This document shows positions 25,744-34,837 of a DNA stretch of 64,000 nt, in pieces. The notes beneath the pieces are model-generated. The model did no database searches, had not been told where the DNA came from, and was given only the letters and a program-made list of their open reading frames with translations. The position numbers and the translations under genes are program-made. The stretch's first letter is position 1. Every line of letters starts with the position of its first letter. The stretch spans positions 127,006 to 191,005 of the forward strand of contig JBBKWF010000013.1 of the NCBI GenBank assembly GCA_037968815.1, written 5' to 3'. This DNA is from Pseudopedobacter sp037968815. GTDB lineage: Bacteria > Bacteroidota > Bacteroidia > Sphingobacteriales > Sphingobacteriaceae.

Positions 25744-28599
25744 ATGAGTGATAAGCCAATTGATTTAGGTGAACAAAGTGAAGTTGAAGTTTACGGCGCA
25801 AGGGTTCATAATTTAAAGAATATAGATATTTCTTTCCCTCGGAACAAGCTAGTGGTGATAACTGGTTTAAGTGGTTCGGGGAAATCTTCTTTGGCCTTTG
25901 ATACCATTTATGCCGAAGGTCAGCGCCGGTATATGGAAACTTTTTCTGCATACTCCCGCCAATTTATGGGAGGAATGGAGCGCCCCGATGTAGACAAAGT
26001 TTCCGGTTTAAGTCCGGTTATTGCAATTGAGCAAAAAACAACATCTAAAAATCCACGCTCTACAGTGGGTACAATTACAGAAATTTACGATTTCTTAAGA
26101 TTGCTTTACGCTCGTATTGGAGATGCTTACTCCTATAATACAGGTGAAAAAATGGTGAAGATGTCTGAAGATCAGATCATGGACCGAATTTTAACTCAGT
26201 TTGAAGGCAAACCTATTAATATCCTTGCACCAGTAGTAAAAGGAAGAAAAGGGCATTACCGCGAACTTTTTGAGCAGATACGTAAGCAAGGCTATCTAAA
26301 AGTACGGGTTGATGGAGAGATTTTAGACGTAGTCCCGAAAATGCAAGTGGATAGGTATAAAATCCACGATATTGAAACAGTGGTTGATCGCTTAATTGTT
26401 TCCGAAAATGACAAAAAGCGTTTGTACACTTCTATTCAATCGGCCTTAAAAATGGCAAAAGGGATTATTAAAATCTCCGATAAGGAAAACAACAGCTATC
26501 ATTTTTCTAAATACCTGATGTGCCCAACAACAGGCGTTTCTTATGATGAGCCTCAACCTAATTCATTCTCCTTTAACTCGCCTTATGGTGCTTGTCCGGA
26601 GTGCGATGGTTTGGGTTATGTATTTGATGTTGATGAGGAATCGGTAATCCCGAACAGGAAACTAAGTATTTTAAACGGTGGTTTAGCGCCTTTAGGAGAT
26701 TACCGTGAGACTTGGATTTTCCAAGTGATCAAAGCATTAGGTAAAAAATATGGTTTCTCTTTATCACAACCTATTGAGAAACTAGATCCAAAAGCAATAG
26801 ATATCCTACTTCACGGTACGGAAGAATTAATTACAGTCCCTGTAGAATATAATAAATGGAACGTTCAAAATTACCAAATCAATTTTGATGGAGTCATTAA
26901 AATGCTGGAAGAGCAAAACGAGAAAAAAGCTGGCGCCGGCAATCATGATTTAGAAGCTTTTAGGGTATTAAAAAAATGTGCTTTATGTGAAGGCGCAAGG
27001 CTGAAAAAAGAATCTCTTCACTTTAAAGTCGACGAGAAAAATATATTTGAGCTGGCTTCAATGGATATCAGCAACCTACAAAAGTGGTTCGATGGTTTGG
27101 AAGATAGATTAACCGAACGCCAGAACGTAATTGCTAAAGAAATTTTAAAAGAAATACGATCAAGAATAGGCTTCTTGCTAGATGTTGGTTTGGTTTACCT
27201 GACTTTAGACAGAACGGCAAGAACTTTATCAGGAGGTGAAGCACAACGTATCCGTTTGGCCACACAAATTGGCTCACAACTGATGAACGTGATGTATATT
27301 TTGGATGAGCCGTCAATCGGCTTGCACCAGAGAGATAATGATCGCTTAATTAAAGCTCTAAAAAATCTTCGTGATTTAAGTAATACCGTTTTGGTGGTAG
27401 AGCATGATAAGGATATGATTTTGGAAGCGGATTATGTGATTGATATGGGACCGGCTGCAGGAGTAAAAGGTGGTCAGGTGGTAGCGCAAGGTACGGCTGC
27501 TCAACTTTTAGCATCTAACACTTTAACTGCATCTTACTTAAACGGCGAGCGTGAAATTGCAATTCCAGAGAAAACAAGAGAGGGTAACGGACATGTACTT
27601 TCGCTTAAGAAAGCATCAGGGAATAACCTTAAAAATGTAAGTGTTGACTTTCCTTTAGGTAAATTTATAGGAGTTACTGGAGTTTCTGGAAGTGGAAAAT
27701 CTACTTTGATTGGCGAAACGCTTTACCCAGTATTAAATAAGCACTTCTTTAGAGCCAAAAAAGTTCCAATGCCTTATAAAGAAATAGAAGGACTGGAACA
27801 TATTGATAAGGTAATTGAGATAGATCAAACACCTATTGGACGTACGCCACGTTCAAATCCTTCTACTTATACAGGTGTTTTTTCTGACATCAGAAACTTA
27901 TTTGTGGCATTACCCGAAGCGCAAATTAGAGGTTACAAACCTGGGCGTTTCTCTTTTAACGTAAAAGGCGGACGTTGTGAAACTTGTCAAGGTGGCGGGA
28001 TGAAGGTGATTGAAATGAACTTTTTACCTGATGTTGCTGTGCCTTGCGAAGCTTGTGGAGGTAAACGTTATAATCGGGAAACTTTAGAAGTTCGTTTTAG
28101 AGGTAAATCTATTTCTGATGTGCTGGATATGAGTATTGAAGATGCTTGTGATTTCTTTGAAAATATTCCTTCCATTTATCGGAAAATAAGAACTTTGAAA
28201 GATGTAGGTTTAGGCTATATCACTTTAGGACAATCGTCTACAACTTTATCGGGCGGTGAAGCACAAAGGGTTAAATTGGCTACTGAGCTTTCAAAAAAAG
28301 ATACTGGAAATACGTTCTATATTTTAGATGAACCAACTACAGGTTTGCATTTTGAGGATATTAATGTGCTTTTAGGGGTGTTGAATTTGTTAGTGGATAA
28401 AGGAAATACCGTTTTAGTGATTGAGCACAATTTAGATGTAATCAAAGTTGCAGATTATGTAATTGACTTAGGTCCTGAAGGTGGTTCTGGCGGTGGGAAC
28501 ATTGTTTATGCTGGCACACCGAAAGGTTTGGCTGAAGTGAAAGAAAGCTTTACAGGGGTCTTCTTGAAGAAGGAACTTGATGGAATGGTGAAGGTTTAA
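25744..28599 (+). CDS. uvrA: Excinuclease ABC subunit A
   Basis: The DNA damage recognition ATPase of nucleotide excision repair. From the ATG at 25744 (MSDKPIDLGE) it is 951 residues, the normal size. Both ABC modules are complete: GLSGSGKSSLAFDTI and GVSGSGKSTLIGETL Walker A, LSGGEAQRIRLATQ and LSGGEAQRVKLATE signatures. Zinc-finger cysteines are in CPECDG, CALCEG and CETCQGGG. The open frame extends to a TTG at 25687, which overlaps a TATTTTTG -7 box, so that start is unlikely. Confidence 0.97.
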   Translation: MSDKPIDLGEQSEVEVYGARVHNLKNIDISFPRNKLVVITGLSGSGKSSLAFDTIYAEGQRRYMETFSAYSRQFMGGMERPDVDKVSGLSPVIAIEQKTTSKNPRSTVGTITEIYDFLRLLYARIGDAYSYNTGEKMVKMSEDQIMDRILTQFEGKPINILAPVVKGRKGHYRELFEQIRKQGYLKVRVDGEILDVVPKMQVDRYKIHDIETVVDRLIVSENDKKRLYTSIQSALKMAKGIIKISDKENNSYHFSKYLMCPTTGVSYDEPQPNSFSFNSPYGACPECDGLGYVFDVDEESVIPNRKLSILNGGLAPLGDYRETWIFQVIKALGKKYGFSLSQPIEKLDPKAIDILLHGTEELITVPVEYNKWNVQNYQINFDGVIKMLEEQNEKKAGAGNHDLEAFRVLKKCALCEGARLKKESLHFKVDEKNIFELASMDISNLQKWFDGLEDRLTERQNVIAKEILKEIRSRIGFLLDVGLVYLTLDRTARTLSGGEAQRIRLATQIGSQLMNVMYILDEPSIGLHQRDNDRLIKALKNLRDLSNTVLVVEHDKDMILEADYVIDMGPAAGVKGGQVVAQGTAAQLLASNTLTASYLNGEREIAIPEKTREGNGHVLSLKKASGNNLKNVSVDFPLGKFIGVTGVSGSGKSTLIGETLYPVLNKHFFRAKKVPMPYKEIEGLEHIDKVIEIDQTPIGRTPRSNPSTYTGVFSDIRNLFVALPEAQIRGYKPGRFSFNVKGGRCETCQGGGMKVIEMNFLPDVAVPCEACGGKRYNRETLEVRFRGKSISDVLDMSIEDACDFFENIPSIYRKIRTLKDVGLGYITLGQSSTTLSGGEAQRVKLATELSKKDTGNTFYILDEPTTGLHFEDINVLLGVLNLLVDKGNTVLVIEHNLDVIKVADYVIDLGPEGGSGGGNIVYAGTPKGLAEVKESFTGVFLKKELDGMVKV

Positions 28600-28659
28600 G
28601 AGATAAAATAATTTTGGTACATTTATAGGAGCTTCATTTTATAAGTCAATCTTTTAGTT

Positions 28660-28845
28660 ATGGAAAACAAAGAGCAAAATATTTTACGTGAGCCATTAGC
28701 TGATTACCAGAAAGCCGAGGATGATTTGTTACGCAATGCCTTAAAGCATTCTTATACGGAACGTTTTTTTATGATGACTACCATGATGAAAATGAACAAA
28801 ATGTTTAGAGGAGCTAAAATAACCCATAAATCAGATTATAAATAG
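28660..28845 (+). CDS. Small hypothetical protein preceding a nucleotidyltransferase
   Basis: A 61-residue soluble, charged protein (EPLADYQKAEDDLLRNALKH, then MMTTMMKMNKMF). It ends 2 bases before the nucleotidyltransferase gene, so the two are almost certainly co-translated. No family is recognised. The arrangement of a short protein followed by a MNT-type nucleotidyltransferase resembles toxin-antitoxin pairs, but this protein has no visible HEPN or DNA-binding motif. Confidence 0.7.
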   Translation: MENKEQNILREPLADYQKAEDDLLRNALKHSYTERFFMMTTMMKMNKMFRGAKITHKSDYK

Positions 28846-28847
28846 GA

Positions 28848-29324
28848 ATGGATATTTATGATGAAACTTTTATAAAGTTCTGGAAATCAGCAAGCGATTT
28901 CGGATTAAAATTCATCATGATTGGTGGTGTTGCAACTAACCTTCACGGCTATTATCGCACAACAGCCGATATTGATATTTGGATTGAAGATACTCCGGAA
29001 AATCGAGAAAGTTTATATCAAGTGTTTAAAGATACTGGAATGGGCGATTTAAAAGCCTTACTTACTATACAATTTATTCCCGGATGGACAGACTTTTATC
29101 TGGACAACGGAGTACGATTAGACGTAATGACTTCTGTGAAAGGATTGGAAAAATATTCTTTCGATGATGCTTACAAAATTGCTTCAGTTGCAGATATTAT
29201 GGATGTAAGCGTACCGTTCCTTCATATCAACCAATTACTAGAAGCAAAAAGAGCTGCTAATCGCCCAAAAGATCAAGTTGATATCATTGCTCTCGAAAAA
29301 ATAAAAAAACTCAGAGAAGAGTAA
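28848..29324 (+). CDS. MNT-like nucleotidyltransferase (DUF6036-like)
   Basis: A 158-residue protein of the nucleotidyltransferase fold. The active-site pattern is clear: IGGVATNLHGYYRTTADIDI at residues 22-41, followed by W and I, giving the GG motif and the DxD pair. RLDVMTSV supplies the third acidic residue. The C-terminus, HINQLLEAKRAANRPKDQVD, is typical of AbiEii/DUF6036-type proteins. Such enzymes act as toxins or antitoxins by adding nucleotides to RNA or proteins. Its partner would be the 61-residue gene just upstream. Confidence 0.82.
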   Translation: MDIYDETFIKFWKSASDFGLKFIMIGGVATNLHGYYRTTADIDIWIEDTPENRESLYQVFKDTGMGDLKALLTIQFIPGWTDFYLDNGVRLDVMTSVKGLEKYSFDDAYKIASVADIMDVSVPFLHINQLLEAKRAANRPKDQVDIIALEKIKKLREE

Positions 29325-29348
29325 ACAAAAATTTTCCTATCCTCACTT

Positions 29349-30101
29349 ATGCTAAAAAAAGACCGCTACCAAGCTTTTGTAGATTATTTTTCAAAACATC
29401 AACCAGAGGCGGAAACTGAATTAAACTATTCTAACCCTTTTGAATTATTAATTGCAGTAATACTTTCTGCACAATGTACCGATAAGCGCATTAATCAGGT
29501 TACCCCGAAGTTATTCGAACGTTTCCCAACACCAGAATCTTTGGCTTCTTCAACTGCTGAGGAGGTGTTTGCCTATATCCGTTCAGTAAGTTACCCTAAC
29601 AATAAAGCTAAACACTTAGTAGGGATGGCTAAAGTTCTGTTAAATGAATTTGGTGGTATTGTTCCTGAAGGTGTGGACGATTTGCAGAAAATGCCTGGAG
29701 TTGGACGTAAAACAGCGAATGTTATTGCATCTGTGATCTATAATGCTCCAACTATGGCTGTAGATACTCATGTTTTTAGAGTTTCTAATCGTTTAGGTTT
29801 AACTACAGTAGCAAAAACACCATTAGCCGTTGAAAAGCAATTGGTCAAATACTTGCCAGAAGATAAAATACATATTGCACACCATTGGCTCATTTTACAC
29901 GGACGCTATACCTGCTTGGCGAGAAGCCCTAAATGTGAAATATGCCCCATAAGCCATTTTTGTAAATACTTTGAACAGCAAAATACCCTAAGTGCTTTAA
30001 AGAAAAAAGAAGAAGCCAAAGCTAAAAAAGCTAAACAGAAATCTCAGAAATTAAAGAAGGATAAGATTGCTAAAGAACTTAAAAAAAGAGCAGTCAAATA
30101 A
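29349..30101 (+). CDS. nth: Endonuclease III (base excision glycosylase/AP lyase)
   Basis: This enzyme removes oxidised pyrimidines. The helix-hairpin-helix and catalytic Lys are in MPGVGRKTANVIASV, and the catalytic Asp in MAVDTHVFRV. The 4Fe-4S loop is complete: C-x6-C-x2-C-x5-C within CLARSPKCEICPISHFC. At 250 residues it is about 30 longer than usual because of a Lys/Ala-rich C-terminal tail (KKKEEAKAKKAKQKSQK), common in Bacteroidetes. It lies between the nucleotidyltransferase and recA. Confidence 0.95.
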   Translation: MLKKDRYQAFVDYFSKHQPEAETELNYSNPFELLIAVILSAQCTDKRINQVTPKLFERFPTPESLASSTAEEVFAYIRSVSYPNNKAKHLVGMAKVLLNEFGGIVPEGVDDLQKMPGVGRKTANVIASVIYNAPTMAVDTHVFRVSNRLGLTTVAKTPLAVEKQLVKYLPEDKIHIAHHWLILHGRYTCLARSPKCEICPISHFCKYFEQQNTLSALKKKEEAKAKKAKQKSQKLKKDKIAKELKKRAVK

Positions 30102-30237
30102 CCATTTTATTCACATTAATTTGAAATGCGAATCAACTTAATTAAGTTTAGTAATTATAAATTTTTTTTTACCAAAAAAATTAGCATTTTTGCATTAGTA
30201 AAAAGATAAAACAAGACAAATACTAAAAATATTATAA

Positions 30238-31254
30238 ATGAGCGCAAGTAACGAAAAATTAAAAGCCTTACAGTTAACCTTAGATAAATTAGAGAAATCT
30301 TATGGAAAAGGAGCGGTAATGAAGCTTGGGGATGCTCCTGTTGAGGCTATGGAAGCTATTTCAACAGGTTCTTTAGGTTTGGATATTGCTTTAGGTATTG
30401 GTGGAGTGCCAAAAGGAAGAGTGATTGAAATTTACGGTCCAGAGTCTTCTGGTAAAACTACTTTGGCTACTCATATTATTGCAGAAGCACAGAAAAAAGG
30501 TGGTATTGCTGCTTTTATTGATGCAGAGCATGCTTTTGATCAGTTTTACGCTAAAAAATTAGGCGTTGATATTGAAAACTTATTGATTTCTCAGCCAGAC
30601 AACGGAGAGCAAGCTTTAGAGATTGCAGATAACTTAATCCGTTCTGGTGCAATTGACGTGATTGTAATTGACTCTGTTGCGGCCTTGGTGCCAAAAAGTG
30701 AGATTGAAGGAGAAATGGGTGATTCTAAAATGGGACTACATGCTCGTTTAATGTCTCAAGCTTTACGTAAGTTAACTGGAACAATCAGTAAAACTAATTG
30801 CTGCTGTATTTTTATTAATCAGTTAAGAGATAAAATTGGTGTGATGTTCGGTAGTCCAGAAACAACAACGGGTGGTAATGCATTGAAGTTTTACGCTTCT
30901 GTTCGTTTGGATATCAGACGTATTGCGCAGATTAAAGATAGTGACGAGGTTGCAGGTAATCGTGTTAAAGTTAAAATCGTAAAAAACAAAGTTGCACCAC
31001 CTTTCAGAATTGCAGAATTTGACGTCATGTTCGGGCAAGGGATTTCTAAAGTTGGAGAGATTGTAGATTTAGGTGTAGAATACGGAATTGTAAAAAAAGC
31101 AGGTTCATGGTACAGTTACGGAGATACTAAGTTGGGTCAGGGAAGAGATGCAGTAAAACAGCTTTTATTAGATAATCCAGAACTTTCTGACGAATTGGAA
31201 GGGAAAATTAGAGATGCTGTTTCTGGTGTAACTTTAATGGTAGAGCCTGAATAG
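30238..31254 (+). CDS. recA: Recombinase RecA
   Basis: A DNA strand-exchange protein and SOS coprotease of 338 residues. Walker A is GPESSGKTTLATHII, Walker B is VIVIDSVAALVP, and the L2/C-terminal regions (MFGSPETTTGGNALKFYAS) are intact. It is monocistronic with a good terminator at 31277-31310. No LexA-type palindrome is evident in the 136-bp upstream gap, which holds long T and A runs. Confidence 0.98.
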   Translation: MSASNEKLKALQLTLDKLEKSYGKGAVMKLGDAPVEAMEAISTGSLGLDIALGIGGVPKGRVIEIYGPESSGKTTLATHIIAEAQKKGGIAAFIDAEHAFDQFYAKKLGVDIENLLISQPDNGEQALEIADNLIRSGAIDVIVIDSVAALVPKSEIEGEMGDSKMGLHARLMSQALRKLTGTISKTNCCCIFINQLRDKIGVMFGSPETTTGGNALKFYASVRLDIRRIAQIKDSDEVAGNRVKVKIVKNKVAPPFRIAEFDVMFGQGISKVGEIVDLGVEYGIVKKAGSWYSYGDTKLGQGRDAVKQLLLDNPELSDELEGKIRDAVSGVTLMVEPE

Positions 31255-31276
31255 CGATATAAAAAATTAGAATTTG

Positions 31277-31310
31277 AGCAACATTGTGAATTTCATAATG
31301 TTGCTTTTTT
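31277..31310 (+). terminator. Rho-independent terminator of recA
   Basis: AGCAACATT (31277-31285) pairs perfectly with AATGTTGCT (31297-31305) around an 11-base loop, followed by TTTTTATTTT. It starts 22 bases after the recA stop. Confidence 0.88.
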
Positions 31311-31366
31311 ATTTTAAATAAACGAGTGATTACCCTATTTACAAGTGGAATTTATATTTTAGCCTT

Positions 31367-31681
31367 ATGGAAGAACAAAACGACAATCAATTAAATATAG
31401 AATTATCAGAAGAAATGGCAGAAGGTACATATTCAAACCTTGCGATCATTACCCATTCAAACAGCGAGTTTGTACTTGATTTTATTAGAGTAATGCCAGG
31501 AGTGCCAAAAGCTAAAGTGAAAAGTAGAATTGTGTTAACACCAGATCATGCTAAACGCTTAATGAATGCTTTAGAAGATAATATTGCCAAATTTGAAATG
31601 GCTAATGGCCCTATAAAAGTTGGTGGTGATAATAATGGAGGTATGCCGTTTAACTTCGGTGGGCCAACTGCACAGGCTTAA
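31367..31681 (+). CDS. DUF3467 family protein
   Basis: A 104-residue cytoplasmic protein with the DUF3467 core (SNLAIITHSNSEFVLDFIRV, VLTPDHAKRLMNALEDNI) and a Gly-rich tail (GGDNNGGMPFNFGG). The family is common in bacteria, and its function is not established. Length is typical. It stands alone between recA and a convergent gene. Confidence 0.85.
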   Translation: MEEQNDNQLNIELSEEMAEGTYSNLAIITHSNSEFVLDFIRVMPGVPKAKVKSRIVLTPDHAKRLMNALEDNIAKFEMANGPIKVGGDNNGGMPFNFGGPTAQA

Positions 31682-31753
31682 GTAGCCTCTCTGTAGAAAT
31701 GTTTTATGAAAAAGAAATGAGGCTTTTCAGCCTCAAATCTTCACACACAAAAA

Positions 31754-32185
31754 CTATTTTTTAGATTTTAATCTCTCTACTTCTTCTTGTAGCGCTTTAA
31801 TGGCAATTTGTTGCTCTTGAATAGCAGCTACTAAAACCGGAATTAGATTTTCTGTTTCTAACTCTTGGTATGTTGCATTTTTAATGTGGTTTTTCCCTGC
31901 GGTATAACTTTTATTATTTGTCTTAATTAGGTTGGGGAAGTTGTTTTTAGCACTTTCTAACTTAAACCCGTACTGTGGAGACTCTGTCAGTTTTAAATGC
32001 GATAGCTTTTGCGTATTGAAACTGTAATAAATAGGCTCTAAGTTTTGTAGTTTTTCTACTGACTTATCAATTGATGAAACATTTGTTTTTAACTCGTTTT
32101 CTGGAATAGATTGAGCAGTAGCAGCAAAAGTGGTTGATAGCAATAGCATAGCAATTACAGCTTTAAAAGCAGTTGTATTTTTCAT
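31754..32185 (-). CDS. Secreted protein with endosialidase-chaperone (S74-like) C-terminus
   Basis: A 143-residue protein with a clear signal peptide (MKNTTAFKAVIAMLLLSTTF, cleavage after ATA-QS). The rest matches the shape of the peptidase S74 intramolecular chaperone: SVEKLQNLEPIYYSF, YGFKLESAKNNFPNLI, ENLIPVLVAAIQEQQIAIK, then a coiled coil (LQEEVERLKS). There is no fibre domain before it, so this is a stand-alone chaperone-like protein. It is followed upstream on the same strand by the 98-residue lipoprotein-like gene. Function unknown. Confidence 0.65.
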   Translation of the reverse strand: MKNTTAFKAVIAMLLLSTTFAATAQSIPENELKTNVSSIDKSVEKLQNLEPIYYSFNTQKLSHLKLTESPQYGFKLESAKNNFPNLIKTNNKSYTAGKNHIKNATYQELETENLIPVLVAAIQEQQIAIKALQEEVERLKSKK

Positions 32186-32234
32186 TTTAATAAAAATTTT
32201 TAGTTGAATAATTTAATTAACAGTGGAGTGTTAA

Positions 32235-32531
32235 TTACTGTTCGGGAGGGGGATTGTCATAAATTTTGTTGGGCGATGAATAGGCATCGCTACAAAAAGT
32301 AATACTTTGTTTCTCTGAGGTGTGTAGGGTATCTAGGTTATTGCTGATATAAGCCAAAAGCTCAGTTTCTAAAAAGTCTTTATCCTGACTTTCTCTGTTT
32401 TCTTCAGAAGGGTTCGAAACTTCCTCTCCCGTAAAACTAATATTAGTTTCCTGGTTAGCGTTTACGCAGAAATTAAGGCTAATAGTAGCAAACAAAAACA
32501 ATAAGGATAGTATAGGTGCTAAGAGCTTCAA
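32235..32531 (-). CDS. Hypothetical exported protein
   Basis: A 98-residue protein with an N-terminal hydrophobic segment (LLAPILSLLFLFATISLNF) and a polar, acidic remainder rich in Glu, Ser and Asn. It is probably a signal peptide or anchor; there is a cysteine at position 22, but the context is not a clear lipobox. No homologue is recognised. It lies 49 bases upstream of the S74-like gene and may be co-transcribed with it. Confidence 0.5.
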   Translation of the reverse strand: MKLLAPILSLLFLFATISLNFCVNANQETNISFTGEEVSNPSEENRESQDKDFLETELLAYISNNLDTLHTSEKQSITFCSDAYSSPNKIYDNPPPEQ

Positions 32532-32686
32532 TATAAATACTTGCTTTGCTTCAAATATATTGTTTTGAAAGCTTTTCTGGAAGTTTTTTTCAAAAAAACA
32601 CTGATTTTTTCTTGATCTAAGTTTAATTGAATCTTGCTCATTTTAAGTCTTAGTACGAACGATAAAAAATTTGTTAATTTGCCTTT

Positions 32687-33517
32687 ATGCAAGCAACTCA
32701 ATTTAGTAAAGAGAACTTTGAAATTACTGGCTCCAACGGTAAAGCTGTTGTCGGGGATATTAACTACGCAAATGCTTACCCAGATTATCTGGTTATTTTT
32801 GTTCACGGTTTCAAAGGCTTTAAAGATTGGGGAACTCATCATTTAATGGCTGAAGCGTTTGCTAATGCGGGTATTTACTTTTTGAAATTCAATTTTTCAC
32901 ATAGTGGGGTTCGCCCTGATGATTTATCGGATATTAAAGACTTACTATCCTTCTCTGAAAATACACCAACTAAAGAACTTTACGATTTGAATCAAGTCAT
33001 CACTTTTGCAAAAGAGAAATTTCCTCATTTACAAATTGTGTTATTAGGTCACAGCCGGGGAGGTGCTTTATCCATTTTGCAGACTGCCAAAGATAAAAGG
33101 GTAGTCAAGTTAATCACTTGGGCAGCTATCGGAGACTTTAGAAGTCTATGGGAAAAAGAAGATGAACATGATTGGAAACAAAATGGAGTAAAGTACATTT
33201 TGAACGGAAGAACTAAAGAAGAAATACCTCTTTCTGTTGAGCTGTTAAATGACGTTTTAGCACATGAGAAAGAATATAATTTAACCACAGCAGCTAAAAC
33301 TATTAATAAGCCGTGGTTAATTGCGCAAGGTACAAATGACCCCGCAGTAAAAAAGACTGTCGCCGAGGAGTTTTATAGCCAACAAAAGCAAGCGGAACTG
33401 CTTATAATTGAGGACGCAAATCATGTTTTTGGAGCTTCACATCCATTTACAGAAAACGATTTGCCAGCAGATTTACAAAACTTCATACAAGCTTCAGTAG
33501 CTTTCGTACTTCAATAA
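32687..33517 (+). CDS. Alpha/beta hydrolase
   Basis: A 276-residue serine hydrolase. The oxyanion-hole HGFKGFKDW (residues 39-47), nucleophile elbow GHSRGGAL, a late Asp in AQGTNDPAV and the catalytic His in EDANHVFGASHP form a complete triad. The protein has no signal peptide and should be cytoplasmic. The ester or amide substrate is not predictable. It is followed 80 bp later by an unrelated ATPase gene. Confidence 0.88.
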   Translation: MQATQFSKENFEITGSNGKAVVGDINYANAYPDYLVIFVHGFKGFKDWGTHHLMAEAFANAGIYFLKFNFSHSGVRPDDLSDIKDLLSFSENTPTKELYDLNQVITFAKEKFPHLQIVLLGHSRGGALSILQTAKDKRVVKLITWAAIGDFRSLWEKEDEHDWKQNGVKYILNGRTKEEIPLSVELLNDVLAHEKEYNLTTAAKTINKPWLIAQGTNDPAVKKTVAEEFYSQQKQAELLIIEDANHVFGASHPFTENDLPADLQNFIQASVAFVLQ

Positions 33518-33597
33518 TTTCACCTGGTTTCTAATAAAGGATATATTCTTTTGCAATTAATTTCATTTTACTCAATACATTGAGTAATTTGTAAATC

Positions 33598-34782
33598 ATG
33601 TTCCAACGATCTTATTTAGAGAAACTTACCAAACGAATGAAAGAGCCAAGACAGTTCATTCAAGTGTTGATGGGACCCAGACAGGTGGGTAAAACAACTT
33701 TAATCGAGCAGCTGGTAGCTCAAATTGGCTGTCCTTATATTTTTGAATCTGCAGATGCAGTAGCGGCATCAGATCAAACTTGGATTTCGGCATTATGGGG
33801 AAAAGCTAGGTTGCTAAATAACGAGAACGGAAATCAAGATTCTTTATTGGTAATTGATGAAATTCAAAAGATTGATAACTGGAGCGAGATCGTAAAAAAA
33901 CTATGGGATGAAGACACCAAGAATAAACTTAAGTTGAAAGTTGTTCTTTTAGGTTCTTCACGTTTGTTGCTACAACAAGGTTTAACAGAGTCTTTGGCAG
34001 GAAGGTTCGAAAGTACTTATGTATCTCATTGGAGTTTTTCGGAAATGGAACAGGCTTTTGGTTTTACTCCAGAACAATACGTTTGGTTTGGAGCTTATCC
34101 GGGCTCCGTCTCATTGATTAATGACGAGGAAAGGTGGAAAAATTACGTAAACAATGCCTTAATAGAAACCAGTATATCCAAAGATATCTTAATGTTAACA
34201 CGTATTGATAAGCCTGCTTTAATGAAGCGTTTATTTGAATTGGGGTGTTTATATTCTGGTCAGATTTTATCTTACACCAAGGTAATGGGGCAATTGCAAG
34301 ATGCAGGAAATACAACCACACTTTCTAATTATTTAGAGCTTTTGGATACAGCAGGTTTACTTGCTGGAATTGAAAAATATGCGGCGGATGTAATTAGGAA
34401 GCGTTCATCCAGTCCGAAATTTCAGGTACATAATAATGCTTTAATTAGTGCTCAACGGATTGAGTTTTTTGATGAGATCCTAACGAAAAAAGAAGAATGG
34501 GGACGTATGGTAGAATCTTCTATTGGAAGCCATTTAATTAACTCAGCTTTAACCAACAGTTTTAAAGTTTATTATTGGCGACATAGAAACGAAGAATTAG
34601 ATTTTGTGCTAGAAAAAAGAGGGAAAGTAATAGGGTTAGAAGTGAAAACAAATAGTACTAAAACCACAAATGAAATGAACGCTTTCAATAAAATGTATCA
34701 GCCAGATAAAGTTTTAATGATAGGAAACGGAGGCTTACCATGGCAGGATTTCTTAAGACTCAACCCAAATGATTTGTTTTGA
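33598..34782 (+). CDS. AAA_14/DUF4143 ATP-binding protein
   Basis: A 394-residue P-loop ATPase with Walker A MGPRQVGKTTLIEQL (22-36), Walker B LLVIDEIQKI, sensor LLGSSRLLLQ, and a C-terminal DUF4143 region ending with EVKTNSTKTTNEMNAF, which resembles a PD-(D/E)xK nuclease-like core (LDFVLEKRG, then EVK). The family is widespread and of unknown function, often in accessory regions. It stands alone here, convergent with ispG. Confidence 0.85.
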   Translation: MFQRSYLEKLTKRMKEPRQFIQVLMGPRQVGKTTLIEQLVAQIGCPYIFESADAVAASDQTWISALWGKARLLNNENGNQDSLLVIDEIQKIDNWSEIVKKLWDEDTKNKLKLKVVLLGSSRLLLQQGLTESLAGRFESTYVSHWSFSEMEQAFGFTPEQYVWFGAYPGSVSLINDEERWKNYVNNALIETSISKDILMLTRIDKPALMKRLFELGCLYSGQILSYTKVMGQLQDAGNTTTLSNYLELLDTAGLLAGIEKYAADVIRKRSSSPKFQVHNNALISAQRIEFFDEILTKKEEWGRMVESSIGSHLINSALTNSFKVYYWRHRNEELDFVLEKRGKVIGLEVKTNSTKTTNEMNAFNKMYQPDKVLMIGNGGLPWQDFLRLNPNDLF

Positions 34783-34837
34783 TTTGAAGTCAGTTATTCT
34801 TCTTGATGTTCCAAAACAATAATATTACTTACCACCC

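Noticed and set aside
32528..32842. Minus-strand frame of 104 codons over the hydrolase start
   Set aside because: It is antisense to the well-supported alpha/beta hydrolase and has no domain signature.
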